A stretch of 64,000 nucleotides of DNA from Lytechinus pictus (GCF_037042905.1 NC_087251.1:38250373-38314372); one strand, 5' to 3'; counted from the first letter of the stretch, positions 45,801-59,327 are shown. A program made the numbers and translations. Notes: generated from the letters alone by a model not told the origin.

Positions 45801-47300
45801 AATGCAAAGATCGGCAATTCAAAAGAAGGGAATAGATTAAAAAATCGAAAATGACCGTCATATCTCACCTGCCACAATCATTCAATACATTCTATAGCTT
45901 TACAAATATCGAGGAAAAAACATAATGACGAGATAAAATGAAAGACTGTTATGATAACTATCCCTCACCTCCCACAATCAGTTACACTAATGTGTAGATA
46001 TCAAAGATTGATAACATTCACTCAGGATAATTATTCTTTATTATCATTCATTAGGGTTAACACACTGTGAAGCGGAAAAGATTCGATGTGTTTATAAAGT
46101 AATATGGCATAATTTGCAAATGAAGAAATGAATGGTGCCGATCATTTCGAATTCCTGTAAAAGAAATTAAATAAATGAGAATTTATGATTTGATTTGCAA
46201 TAATGATAACTGTTTTCAATTAAAACTTTCCATTATCTTGAGTAATATTTTCCCATGATCCAATTTCTCTGACATTCTTTATATCTATATAGGGCCTAAT
46301 TGAAGTAACTGATGATTTCTCAATATAATACAGTTTAATTGATATAATGATAATCAATATGTCGTGAAAATAATGTTACAATATTTATTAAGAATAGGAT
46401 TTGATCCATGTTAAGTTTCCATCTCAGAGATTTGGACGGCATGTTTCAGTCGAAATAGTGTTAATCAATATTTTTTTAAATGACAACTTGAAACATTTAC
46501 AGATGATTATCACTTATGCTAAACCTGGATAAATTACTGATGAGTAAGGATTGGGAGAGAAGGGAAGAATATAATCATCCAATCAATATTTATTAATCAA
46601 CCAATCAAAATAATCTATTTATCGATTAACCTCGTCATGATTAATATCTGATAAATTGAGCTCAAATTAGCTATATGCGCTTGTTTTCCCCAGTTTCTCG
46701 CTTCGCTCACTCGCTGCATAGCAAGTGCCCCTGCCGAAGTTCAAGTCTCAGAAAAAAAATAGTTCAATATCTGGGATTTGACAATTTGATCACCGTGATA
46801 ACTATTTTTGTTTGACACCTCAAGGCGTGTCATTGGATAGGGGCGGAAAGGCAGCCGCTTGAGCCGGGGAGAGTGAGCCCTGATTACTGGATGAGAGAGG
46901 ATACAGCTCACCGGGCCTGGCGTCCACATGTTTCATCTTCTTTTACACAATTTAAAGTTCACGGGGTTGGCATCCAGCGCAAAATTCACTACTGACGTTT
47001 CTCGTCAAATAAGTTACAGGTTTTGCAAGAAGCCCTTCGTCATCTCCTTCCATTTGGTTGTTTCGTATTGTATTCTTGCTTTGATTGTAACTGATGGCCG
47101 TCTGCCATTTCTAAATTTAATCTAAGGATGTCGAAGTGACTGTATTTCCCTGTATTGTTCTTCACATTGTGTTTCCAATTGTCGGGATATCAACTATCAT
47201 CGATGATCATCAAATCTGATCAATGATGTAGACATACATTAAATAAATTTTAAAAAACAGCTTCATCGCCAGCATTCTCACTGCTTTTCAATTAAATGAA
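42860..47300. other. Spacer without recognised gene
   Basis: AT-rich. It contains the partial MITE at 44896-44998 and a few short frames (43160-43447 minus, 43496-43819 plus) without recognisable domains. If the transporter's first coding exon lies upstream of 40.7 kb it could be hidden here, because several ATG-plus-donor combinations of the right phase occur (for example near 45.5, 45.9 and 47.9 kb). Confidence 0.3.
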
Positions 47301-47311
47301 ATCTTTGAAGA

Positions 47312-47350
47312 TATAAAAGCGAGGACAAGGACAGTCTAGCTCTGCAGGTA
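47312..47350 (+). promoter_or_regulatory. Weak candidate TATA box and donor
   Basis: GATATAAAAGC at 47310-47320 is a good TATA match. ACAGTCTAG follows about 20 bp on, and TCTGCAG|GTAGTG is a donor-like sequence. The spacing is shorter than usual and no downstream exon is recognised. Confidence 0.2.
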
Positions 47351-47717
47351 GTGGTCAAATTGTATTGTTTTTCTCATTTTCGTTCAGACCATGCGAGGCT
47401 TTATTTCTCAGGTAACCTTCCTCATTATTCATCTTTACGATGGGGAGAAACACGTACCTGACTTTGATCCGTGCCTTTATCGTACATGCTTCATTAGTCC
47501 AATGACGAATTGGTTAGAAACACAAGAACGGACGTTCCAATTTCACGCACGGTTACCGTTTGAATATCACCGCATTTATTATCCTCTTCCCCACGTTTTT
47601 TTTTTCGTTTTGTTTTCTTCTTCAAAGGTCCCATACTTGTGCAACTTTGGTACCAAGAAACACCTGAACGTTTAATATATTCACAACTCGGGAACTCTGT
47701 ATCATTTTTATTTGTAT

Positions 47718-47770
47718 TGTATATATATATATATATATACATATATATAAATGTATATATATATATAAGA
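47718..47770. repeat. (AT)n microsatellite
   Basis: Alternating TATATA with minor interruptions; another short run is at about 47812-47824. Confidence 0.75.
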
Positions 47771-48495
47771 TTATGTCTCCTCATGGCGTTTTTATTAAGT
47801 CTTCTTTTGTTGATATATATATATTTATGTTCCGACGGAAATGCGAGTGAGGAAAAGATGCACGTGAAGCATGGATGATGATGATTTAAGCAGCTTACCT
47901 TTTAATCTAAACATGCTCCTTTACTTTGAAAATAGTCTTCAATCTCAGTTTTCAAAGAAATGTTTCCCGAAACACAGATGTTCTTCGTCTATTAATTGAT
48001 TCTTAGTTTTAGCATTAAGAGTCTCTCAAATTGATTTCTTTCACTTAATTGAAAACGGTAATGATTGTTTTCAATTCAAGAAGTAAAAAAATAACAACTG
48101 CAATATTTCAAACAAAATTTTAAAACCAAATCCCATGTCAGCTATATCATTGACAATTTTTTTAAGTATATATGCTTGGACGCTTGTACAGACGGAACAC
48201 AGTTGTTTATAAATATTCTGCAGCATTACAGGTATACTATACCGTCCAACATATATGCATATACGAATATCGTCACTTGGACACATTTCAAGTACACAGG
48301 AGCACCTAAATTTGACATGATGTGAAATATCTTAACGATGGCATTCAGTATAGTGCAAGATTCTATACGCTCACTTTATGATAATACATTGACTTTCGAT
48401 GTTTTTTTCACTAATCACTAAACTTATTAAACTGTGTTTCCTCAAAGAAAAAATAAACATGCACGGACCGCATCATCTGAGGAAACATTTTTTAG

Positions 48496-48517
48496 AGAGA
48501 GAGAGAGAGAGAGAGAT
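48496..48517. repeat. (GA)n microsatellite
   Basis: Simple GAGAGA run; overlapping frames are artefacts. Confidence 0.6.
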
Positions 48518-48699
48518 GAGATGGAGAGAACTTGGCAAGATCTGCCAAATTTCGTCACGAAAAAAACACTTCAGCTTGAGACCTTTACGTTCACATGGTT
48601 CGAGATCACTCAAATAATTTCATCGTGTATTACAAACTTATAATTACATTGCCCATTATGATCGTTTTCTTCCTTATCCTTAAGTTCAAACGTAGGATG

Positions 48700-51600
48700 C
48701 TTTTTCCAGATTAAAAAAAAAAGTCATTGTCTTTTGTTAGTACATCGACATGACTAAGGAGCCGAGAATAACAATGCACTATCCTTTAGCGAATAGTGAC
48801 CTTCTTTTTTAAACTCTCTAACGACTTTTCTAAGAGGAAGCATCCCCCACTTTAGCTGTAAACTTGGTTTCACGAATACCCTGAGGTTTCATAAAGGGGT
48901 GGTGCCACCGGGTGAGCAGGGGACGACAATTCCCAGGATATTCAAAGAAGAGACTAAAACAAACAAAAAACCCGGAAAGGATGGGGGAAGAGGAAAGAAA
49001 AAAAGCAAGAAAATTATGTTTTTTATTTTTTTATTCTTTTTTTAATATTTATTTATTTCATTATTATTATTTTTTTGGGGGGAAGGGGGTTGTTTAGCTC
49101 TATACACAGTACAAACGATGTTTACAATAAATTATGAACCTTTCAGTAGTTGTTTAACAGTTTTAACAACCATGCTTGACTTATTGAGAATAGCATATTA
49201 CAAATAAAACTTTTTTTTAAAGATTTCAAACAATTGTTTAAACTGTTTAAACAACTGCTCTACGGTTCATATATAGTAAACAGTGATGTATAAACATTTT
49301 AAACATAGTTTTTACTGTGTAATGTACCTACTCAAAGAAAGGAATGAAGTAATCGTTAGGTCTCCCCCCCCCCCCCATATATAATTATATACCCTGGCGC
49401 CGCCCCCTGTTACTTACACCATTTAAACAAATCCCACATGATTTCAGAGTTTCGGGATGGCCGCGGTTTCTTTTTCGAATTTACGTTTTCCGTTCGACAT
49501 CACGCAACATCAAGAACAATCAACCTCACCGAGATGACAACAGGAATATAAAAATGTTATTAAAATGAGGGTCAGACTGCTAATATTCTTTTAAAGACAT
49601 CATTCTTGCCTTTAACATCCGTAATTCGCAGCACCGGGTCGTTAACACTGAACCCATAACTTCCTTAAAAGTCGAAATGCTGAAAACGTATTTTACTCGT
49701 GATATTTTAACGAAGTGCGAAGGAAACACGTACTGCACCACAAATCATTGATTCTAATTTTGTTCTAACCAATAATAATAAGGAGAGAAACACACACCGC
49801 ATCACAAGTCATAGGTTTTCAAATATGATTTCACTTTTTCGTATACTTCTGTTTTTTTTTTTTTTTTCCTCGCTTTAAGAATTATGATATATTGCAAAAT
49901 AATGTTTGTCTTCTAAAATAAAATCCATGTTTGTAATGAATATCCTTTTTTTAGATTTGGTTTCCCTGTTGAATGTTTAAACGAACGATAAAATTATCTG
50001 GGATGCCAAATTGTATGGGTGTTCGTAAACTTTGTTTGGCAACCGAAGACATTTTATTTGTCTGAATGATTTTAAATCAAATCAAATCAAACGATTGAAT
50101 ATCTTCATCAATTTATATTTAAAAAAAAGAAATCTAATGAAATGTGGCAAAACTTAATACTTTCGATACTTATATAACAAGCATGCTATAAATAGGCAGT
50201 TCAAGTACCCCTTCTAACCATTCAGTCAGGATTGAATTGAAAGCGCGGGAAAAAAAGTAAGTGTGAACTTTGAAAGATGCGACAAATTACACGTTTCAGG
50301 GCGATGTGCCGCTCGTATTACATAACGTGTTAATTTAATGATTGCGTGGCGTGTGCGTGCAGGCGCCACAGACAACCTTGGTGGATTGTACTTTGATCAG
50401 AGCGGACTGGTCAATATTCCTTCCAGGGAAGTTCCCGTGGTCTGTGTGTACGTGACCACCGGTCAATCGTGGCCATAAATCTCTTCTCCTTCTCTTGGTA
50501 ATTCCTAGGTCATCCGTTTTCCCAGGTCTTCATTTTTTTAAATAAAATCCAAGGGACTGGCTGGCATTCCCGGGGGATTTAGTCACGTGTCTGTTAGTGA
50601 TTGTGTAACCGATTAACAAAATGTTTGGGAAAGGTGAGAACGCAGGGGAGGGGGTGGGGTTTGGGGCTAGGGAAGGTCATTGATATCTGTCGAAAAGCTG
50701 ATAGGCCTTTACATCATAGAGTTGATGTTTTATCTATCGAAACATCATTATCTATACATCAGGTAATTTATACATGTTGTAGCTTAACCTAAGCCAGTAT
50801 AATTATTTAAATACAATTCTCCAACATAATAATTCGGGATGCTTACAATTTTTCACACGTCGCTTTTTCACGAGTCCTATTCCAAAAATTTTGATTTCAG
50901 TGGTGACGACCCAGCTCACGATTTTAAACAAGAAATCACTGAGCATGCGCCATGCAAAAGCAATTTTTCACGGAATCGCCAATGAAAATCCAAAGAAAGA
51001 GCTTGGGGGTTTTCATACCCCACCCCACTAAACATCCCCCTATACCCGAAGACGATGCAAAGACGTTTATAACTTAATGCAGATAATGTGGATAATTGTC
51101 TAAATGCCTTGACATCGAGCAAAAAAAAGGAGCTCAATTAAACTGCAATACACACAGGTTCGCACGAGAAAATATGACGAAGGGCACGAGAATGGGTCAT
51201 CCTTACTCACACAGGTTTAGCCTTCATCGTATCTCGCACAAGTCACGTATTCCATCTGTCTTGATACACGTAGCTATATCACCCTTAATAGGAAGCACTC
51301 AATATTTCAAAAGATTTGAAATAAATAAATTGCATTCCATTTCTGACCTGTACATACAATATAATGCCAGATTACTTTCAATTATAAAAGCAAGCAGATG
51401 CTGCTGAACGAATTTAAAAGTGAGGGGAAGTTGGAACATGCATAAAGTCATAATTTGATGGTCATTTTCATGCTTTTGTTCATGATTAAGGGAAAAGTGG
51501 GGGTGTAGCTGAAGCCCCTGCAGAGTATAGACACTGACTTTAACAATTTTTTTTTTCAAAAGTATTCTCAAAAACCTGTAGTTTCACGTCTCAACGCGAC

Positions 51601-52440
51601 AGGTTTTCATTTACAAGTATATATATAAGTTAACAAATTTAAATGAATTACATTAGATATAATGTAAATAAAGATTAATTAGGACTTGTAGTTGAATGTT
51701 ATTCATCAAAGTAAGATTATCATTCACATCTTTATAGAGATCAATAGTCATCAATATAGAATAATGTTTAATTTAAGCTGGATTAAGAAATAGGCCTAAA
51801 GGTGTAAAATCAAAGACATCAAACGCAATGAGTCATTCAAATAAACTTCTCGAAATGTGCCACATACCTCGTCCTTATATTGGCATTGAAATTGGGTAAC
51901 AAAATAAACAACCTGAAACTTTTATGAAGGAAGGATGGATGGAACGTGTTTCGCGCGGATCTCATCGAAGGTATCTCTACATATTATAACAAAAAAGGAA
52001 ATTTCCTGGCAACCTCCATTGCTTGTAAAACCAAATTTCGACAGGTTGTACCCCCTGCCTGGCGACAAAGGACGCTTCGAGCTGTGTTGCCATAAAGGAA
52101 TCTTGTTAGGCCTTGGGCGATACATCCACACGTTCGCGTTTATAGGATGAAAATCTGGTTAGAAAATGTACTTTTTGAATAATGAAAATCAATTTTATAG
52201 TCCTTGTTCAACTGATAATAGAACAAACTGTAATGGAACGTTTGAACCAGTGATTTGTAGAATGTTATCATTATTTTACTTTGAAATAGGTTGATATCTA
52301 CCCATACGCTCTAAGAAAAATGATAGAAGTTTGGTTGAAATATTAATATCAACCTGCCAAAATGTCGTTGAGTAATGAATGAAATCTACTGGATTTATAA
52401 CTAGTGCACGTTTGGGCTCATGATTTGACTAGCCTTATTA
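48700..52440. other. Spacer without recognised gene
   Basis: AT-rich with homopolymer runs. The block 51935-52150 is GC-richer and open on both strands; no family is recognised (see findings). Confidence 0.3.
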
Positions 52441-52446
52441 CCCCAC

Positions 52447-53090
52447 TCCCTCTCTCTCTCTCTCTCTCTCCTCCGTGTCTAATGACAACATATCTGCATG
52501 GGGTTTTCGTGTTTAGCTCAATGCCAATGACCTCAAAGACTAGTTATGAAACTGAATGAATTCGAAATGTGAACTTGGCGATGACTCAGGTACTACTTGA
52601 CCGGGAAATATAATACTGGGAAATGATTATTCCTTACGTTCAGAGATATATCAGGGCTCATCCAACAAGCATTCTCGGAAAAAGCGGCTGATGTCACTCT
52701 CTGTTGATCTGTTCCAAAGAAAAGATGTTTATCGACATTGACAAAAATGACCATATAACGACTTCATTCATGGATAGCGGTAATAACGACGGAACTTATT
52801 GCAAAGAAATGTCTAAAATTTTGTAAGTTATCAAATCATCTACATTTTCAACCATGAATTATTCTCTCTCATGTGTTTTTTTTCTGATTCGTCACTCGAG
52901 TGTCTAATTTGGGCACACTTTAATTCTGTCATCTCTCTGTCATTTTTTTTATGTCACTCTCCCTTTCTTTCTCTGTACTTCTTCCCCTCTGCAGGCTTTC
53001 ATACCCCTTACTCTATCTCTATTTATCCCTCTCTACCTCTCTCTTTCTCTCTCTCTCCTTTCTCCACCTCCTCTTGCTGACCTCCCCTCT
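52447..53090. repeat. CT-rich simple-sequence stretches
   Basis: (CT)n at about 52447-52471 and a polypyrimidine tract at about 52930-53090. Frames through them are low complexity. Confidence 0.55.
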
Positions 53091-53502
53091 CAGACGGAAT
53101 CAAAATAACAAGTCTGCCTGCTGTAGCCTACGTGCTCGCATCTCAAAGTTATGGCCAGCGCAATGACGGCTTCAATGTCAACCGCTACAGGGTCACGTGG
53201 CCTCGGCTGCGGCCAATGTCAAACCCCCTTCTATATTACTCGACGTTTCAAGTGCGGTCACTATAATACATCCTTGCCGTTGAGTGATGCCAGCCCTGGA
53301 AGGGGGTTTGCCAGTATGCGTCGCCATGGTTACAACTTTTGTTGTTCAACCTCTGCTCTTGATGCCTCCAGTATTTTTTTTCTTCTGATTTCTTTTACAG
53401 CACTTTATAGAAAAGATGTTAAAAGGAGTATAATTATATTTCAAATATGAAGTGACAGTTTGAAGAGGAACATGCATTTAACAAACACACTTTTAGTGGT
53501 TT

Positions 53503-53533
53503 CGCGTGGGTTTTTTTCTGGGACGCACTGTAT
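53503..53533. mobile_element. Solo end of the CAGTGCGTCCC MITE family
   Basis: TTTTTTTCTGGGACGCACTGTA matches the right end of the 8385-9068 element. The rest of the element is not visible here. Confidence 0.45.
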
Positions 53534-55828
53534 GTCGTCACGTTTTTGACAAATTATTTCTCCTCACAGTCTCTTCTCCGTATCCTTGCTGTCCAGATGT
53601 AAAGTACAGTTTATAAAAATATTTCATATTTTGTTTCAGTAAGTGTTAAAATGTTGATAATGATAACAACAAGTATCACTCTGTGTATTGTTTTAAACAA
53701 TCTTTTCAAGGAAATAAAAGCTACAGTTGGTCTGTAGCTGATTTCAATTCACAGCCATAATTTTAGCACTATACATATTATTTTTTATGTAATTGATTTT
53801 CGATTTGATTTGATAGTGTTGTAAGTGCTATTTAGGTCATAAAAAATTAAGAATAATGATTTGATTATTATGTCTATGTTTTTGTGTGTGTGATGGGCGG
53901 AAGGAGGGGGTCCGAGAAATTTGCCATAAAGTGCAAAGGGGGGGGGGGCGATATGTCTTAGATAGAAAGAAAAAAATAATTAAGATACAAATTCTGTAAA
54001 CGGTTCTCGATTTTTTACAAAGGAATTTTTAATCAATTATAGCTTTATGCACTTAGTTTTTACCACTTTGAAATTGACGACTGATTCAAATCAAAGTTGA
54101 AAAATATAGGCCTATATCAATCAGCGCCTCTCCTTTTTTGGCGTCTTTCTGCTATTACTTCCTTATGTACCCTGATTTGTATTACTATTCTCAACCACAA
54201 AATGACAAAAAAATTGACGTATTCAATAATATAGTTGTATCTGTACATAAAATCTTAAAAAGCAATTTGTCAGCGATACCCAAGCCAGATCGAACTTAAT
54301 TGTGCGATTGTTGTGGGCAGGTTTTTTTTTGTGATACAAAGTGACGGTAGCGCACAGTATATGGTTTCGGGAAAACGATTTTTATGTGGATTATGATTGG
54401 ATTTCGTTCAAATATTTCTATAATTTCAACTCTACGTGACCCGCGCTTGGTTTGTTATTTTGGTCAACAAGGTTATGATATTGAAGATTTTGCCCTCGAC
54501 GAACAACTCCCGCGTATAATCATGACAAAAATTAAACTCAGGTGTTTCAGGTCGCTGCAAGAAAGGATATAAAAATGTGTGGTTTCCTTTGATAGAATTC
54601 ATACAGGCCTGTATATGCAACTTTTTCAAGAATGTGATTCATAATACGATTCGTCATTTTACTAATTCCCTGAAAGCAGTATAAGTCATAACCCTTAAGT
54701 GATGTATAGCCAAAAGTGTTGACCCGAGTCCGAAAAGATTGCAAAAGGTGTCTGATTAATTGGTTTTCATATCTATTATAGGAAACTAGGAATTTGATGA
54801 CGATGCCTACCGAATCGCTAGAAACTTGACCGCAAAATCCTGAAAATGATTTACATCAGATAAACTTGAATAAATCGACCGTCCATAAGTTGAATATTTC
54901 ATTTCATTTCGTTTATTTCCATTTTCAACAATTACAGTTTGATTGTACATTTTGACATACAAAAAAAGCATATTTCAAGTATCCCTGTACAAAAATTATA
55001 TTCAAGATATTCGCCCTGGTTGAACTCTTTTGTTTACTATATGCAAAACAATATACCTCTTCTTCTTGTAAGTCGAATTTCTCCTCAGTCGAAAAGATTT
55101 CTGTGTTCCAAAATAATTGATGATTCGACTTCGACAAAGTTAACTGTAAAATTTTTACTCTTCCGCTCAAATTGCATTTCCGATCAATTTAACAAGTAAG
55201 TAAAATATCAGTTTGAAAATACGTACATGAGTTTTGAGCCTTTTCAAAAGTTGCTGAAAGCTCGACGTTTCGATACATTAGGCCCCAGTCACAACCGACA
55301 GACCGATTCCCAACTGAACGATAATATGTCATTGAAAACAAGGTAATAGCTTTGGACGGTCAGGAGCCGGTTTCGTGAGTGTGACTGTAACATTACGACG
55401 ATACTCAAACGAAGACTTGGGGCAGTCGCAACATCTGAAGTGACACAATATTGGAACGCGCTCCCAGCATCCCTAACAGCTGCTCTTCAAAACAATATAG
55501 TAAAATGAGTAAATATAGTATAAATCATTTCACTCTTTGTAAACAAAGCAATTACAAGATGCCTCTTTTTTCTTCAGCCCCCACTTCGATCTCCCCCACA
55601 CTACTGTCATTTTCTTACAACAAATTTATCTTATACTTTTTATCATTTATTTCCTTTCTCGTAGCATCTACAGAAATGATCATGCAAGATGATAGAGAAA
55701 TTGATATCATTATGGCAAAGTGCGAAATGTTATTGCATAAATAGGAGAACGGGAATTACAGCTATGAATAACACATAACCCCTCCTCCATTTTCGCCTAA
55801 AAAATTATTTGGTGTATGGCGAATTTGG

Positions 55829-55950
55829 GAGTATTTCATGAAACTTCTTGTCACAGTAATTTCCACTGACGAATTTGCTCTGAGCCAATCAGATGTCAGA
55901 ATTTCAGTAGCTTATGACATGACTATTTTATTTCATGAAATGCTTCCCTC
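55829..55950. mobile_element. Short foldback MITE, copy 3
   Basis: Starts GGAGTATTTCATGAAACTTC and ends TTTCATGAAATGCTTCCC. The core GCTCTGAGCCAATCAGATG and CAGTAGCTTATGACAT is shared with 34808-34946 and 39150-39285. This copy has the best-preserved ends. Confidence 0.62.
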
Positions 55951-56240
55951 TATATAAGGTATCGATGGTTCTACCAGGTGTGGCACACCCTGCGGTACCC
56001 CGTTGTAAATCTTGTCGTAAGTTCCCCATGGATGCAACCAAATCCTTGTTGCCAATTCCCACGAGCAAGCTCGCCAGCAAGAGTCGATGTAAGAATTACA
56101 TAGTATTACCCCCGTAAGAACGCGAAAGAACCTATTTGGAGGCTATCGCGAGGTTCAAATACAAACAGGGCCCCGGCCGTGACCGCAGCGACGGCCCATG
56201 GGGACATAGACCCTTGCGAGTCATATAGCCAACAAAACTA
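55950..56240. other. CpG-richer block of unknown nature
   Basis: Unlike its AT-rich surroundings this block has many CpGs and a GGGCCCCGGCCGTGACCGC core. On the minus strand frames stay open across it, including MSPWAVAAVTAGALF from 56201, but no family is recognised. It could be an exon, a regulatory island or an old insertion. Confidence 0.3.
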
Positions 56241-56249
56241 TGCCAATAT

Positions 56250-59055
56250 TAAATCGTTTGAAGTTAAATTGTGTTCCACTTCTTTCGTTTTTCTTCGAGT
56301 TCCTCAGCTCTGTCCGAAAGCAGGAACAAAGCAGATTCTTGACTTTCCGACCTTGCTCCGAATTTGCAAAGCCTCGACATTCGTTTGGGAGGGTGACGAT
56401 GAGATAAATACTTGAGATGGGTTTCGTCACTTTCGTGATTATGTCTTTAAAATTCACTAAACATGCTAAATGTAAGAGAATACAAAATACTTTTAAGATC
56501 CGCAATGATATGGGTTGTAATTCCATATCAAATACAACCCTATACACACACTAAAAAAGTTTCAGTTTCGTACCCTTCAAAATATATGTCACAATAGAAG
56601 CTCCTTTTGGGGGCGCACCTTGTCACTCTTGGAAGCTTTGGCACCTCTATGGGCGCAGGTATGTTTATTTTGCACCATATACAAAATTTGCAGAGTTGTA
56701 CCCCTATTGGAAAGGTTCAAATTTGCATCATTTTGAATGCAAAAATTCCCGCAACTTGAAACTGTGCAAGGTTATACCATTAAGGGTGCAAACCGGTTCA
56801 AATAATCCAAAGAGGGTGCATATTTGCACCCTTTTTATGTGGGGTGCATATATAGCACCTAGTACTAGAAGGTGTTGCTACTTTGACATCATGTTATAGG
56901 GCCGTGCAGATGGGGTGTAGGTTCATAAGAAAATACACCCTGTATGGTCCACTCTTTGGCGAGTACGAGTAACACTTTGCTGAACTTTATTTTTCAGCTT
57001 GGACTGACTTAAACAAACAGGAAGGGTTATAAGTTAATAAGGATCAGAAGATACGAACACATGACCGAAGATAGAACGATTTGAAGGGCACTTGGCAAGG
57101 ATCTCACTTTCTGTTTACTCTATACTCATCAGTATAGATCACGTAGGTGGACATCATGATGTTGTTAAGTGTATTTTTGTTTGGAGTTCCATTCATTAAA
57201 ATAAGAGGTTACGTTATCCATTAATTGTAACCTCGTTACCATGGAGACAAAATAACTCTACCACACAGTTTTGAAGATACTCTGAAATCGGGAGTTGTGA
57301 CCTGCGCCTGTATAATCCAAGCTTCATAAAGGATGTTACGAATTGATGCAGAGGTTAGACGTCCTTCGGGTGGTGATGTTAAAGATCGGTCCAGACGTAT
57401 ACGTAAATAATATCCGACTTATACATGTCTGAATACAATGAATTACAAACATCAAATATCTATCCTCTTTTTTTAATTCTAAATGATTTGCGAGACATGT
57501 TTTTCAATTTAAGCCCCCCCCCCCCTCTTCTGATGAATCTTTATTTTCCCCACAGATAATAATTTTCAAAAGTTACTTTTGAATCTTGTTTGCGTGACCA
57601 CAATGAGATAAAGTGGAGTTGAATTGAATAATATGACTATTGGCCCCGGGACTATGTATTTCGCTAAATTGCTTTCTATTTGTATCATTATTATTTGTAT
57701 TAATATACATTAATATGAAAGATTTGTTTAAACGTAATTATTTTCTATCGAAAGGTTGATTTGAATGCAAAGATTCGCAAACGTGGTATCGGAATGAATA
57801 AAAGTTATGGAGAATATAGGTCAAAGGTATCTATAGTGTATATAGTTTTGTCCTGCGTCCTGTAACCTGTCTACTCCGCAAAAGACTGTTTGAAGTCAGA
57901 TCTTATCAAGAAGCCTTTTGTCAGCAGTTCCTTTATTAATATTTCTGGTTTGACAGCGCTTTGACTTACAAGAATAAAACAGACGACAGCATATTATAAA
58001 ACCCTGTAAAGAAGTCGGCAGACTCACAGAGGTTATAAAAAAAACCTCACGGCATAATTATGATAAAAGGTGGCGCCTCGCTTTGTAAAGATTACATTCT
58101 AAGAATGGTTGTTATTTTTGTAAAATTATTCACCGAAATATAATCATAACCATGAGCGATGGGTGGAATGAGTGAGCTTGACGTTTGGCGAACAACAGGG
58201 GAAAAATGAAAGCGATTGAACTTGGGAAGTCATTCACCTAAAGTATGGTGTTTTTGAAGGGCACACGAGGAATGGTAGTCGCGCATATAAACCCTGACCC
58301 TAACTCAACCCGTCACTACCAATGAGCAATTTCAAACGCGGGACTCGGGAGAAAAGGAAAAACTAGACGAAGGGGTTAAAAATAGAAATAGATGTGGAGA
58401 CAAAATTAATACAATCGGAGGAAATGGGGTGGTAAAAATATCATATGAACGAAAAGGGTAACCGTTTGTCTTTCTTCGTGTAAACATGATACAAATTTAA
58501 GAACACGTGAATTGTCGAAGACATTAATTAAAAAAAAACAGTGAATATTTTAGCTGTTTGTGATATTTTGCCCTGCTTCCCCGCCAAAAGATGGATAAAT
58601 TAAAAAGCCCATAAATTCAATAAAAAATTATCAAAATCAAACAGAATGTGGGTTGATTCTAAACTAATAATCGTAGCAATCCCTAAAACACCTTTACTCT
58701 TTCTCAATGATCATGAATGTCAATTTTTACATTTTTTTGCAGGGGGGGGGGGGGGGCACAGACACTTATTCATCATGATCTCCAACACATTGGTTATTTT
58801 TACTAATTATTTTAAGAGTGTGTGAGTATCTCTAACCCGGAGGAAAGATGATCAATAATAATCTCCATTCATTTTCAATCCATAGAAAGTTCACTCCCAA
58901 ATGATTTTTTTATAAATAATTTAATCAAAAACTTAGATCTTATTCCCCCAAAGAATCTTTGTCAGACCGGCTAATTTTCTTCAGCTTCAAGTAAGTTTGT
59001 TATCATTTATTGAAACGTAATCGTATGAACCTGGCCAGGTATGAGTAGTTCACTG
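56250..59055. other. Spacer without recognised gene
   Basis: AT-rich with a GCACC-repeating patch near 56.6-56.9 kb and a G run at 58742-58756. No gene structure is visible. Confidence 0.35.
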
Positions 59056-59327
59056 TGCCCCGTCTTACAAAGAGTTGCGATTGATCCGATCGATCGCAAC
59101 TATGGACGGCCAGCAATGTCAACATCTATTATGCATGTTTGTTCAAATATTTTCTAGCTATGATGTATATTCATGCATTCAATGTTTTCATGAAAATTTG
59201 CTGTGCTTCTCTTTGTTTACAAAAGACATTGTGCAAATTTCCTGTAGAAAAAAAATTATGACACTGATGGATTTCCATAGAGTTACGATTGATTGGATCA
59301 ATCGTAACTCTTTGTACGACGGGGCCC
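59056..59327. mobile_element. 270-bp foldback MITE, copy 3
   Basis: Homologous end to end with 19461-19730: ends GCCCCGTCTTACAAAGAGTT and AACTCTTTGTACGACGGGGC. Both copies share a frame reading IMTLMDFHRVTIDWINRN, which comes from the repeat. Confidence 0.75.

Noticed and set aside
51860..51880. GGACGAG|GTATGT on the minus strand, which would supply the GRV residues expected before FEPYNI
   Set aside because: A TAA lies in frame directly upstream, leaving no room for an exon.
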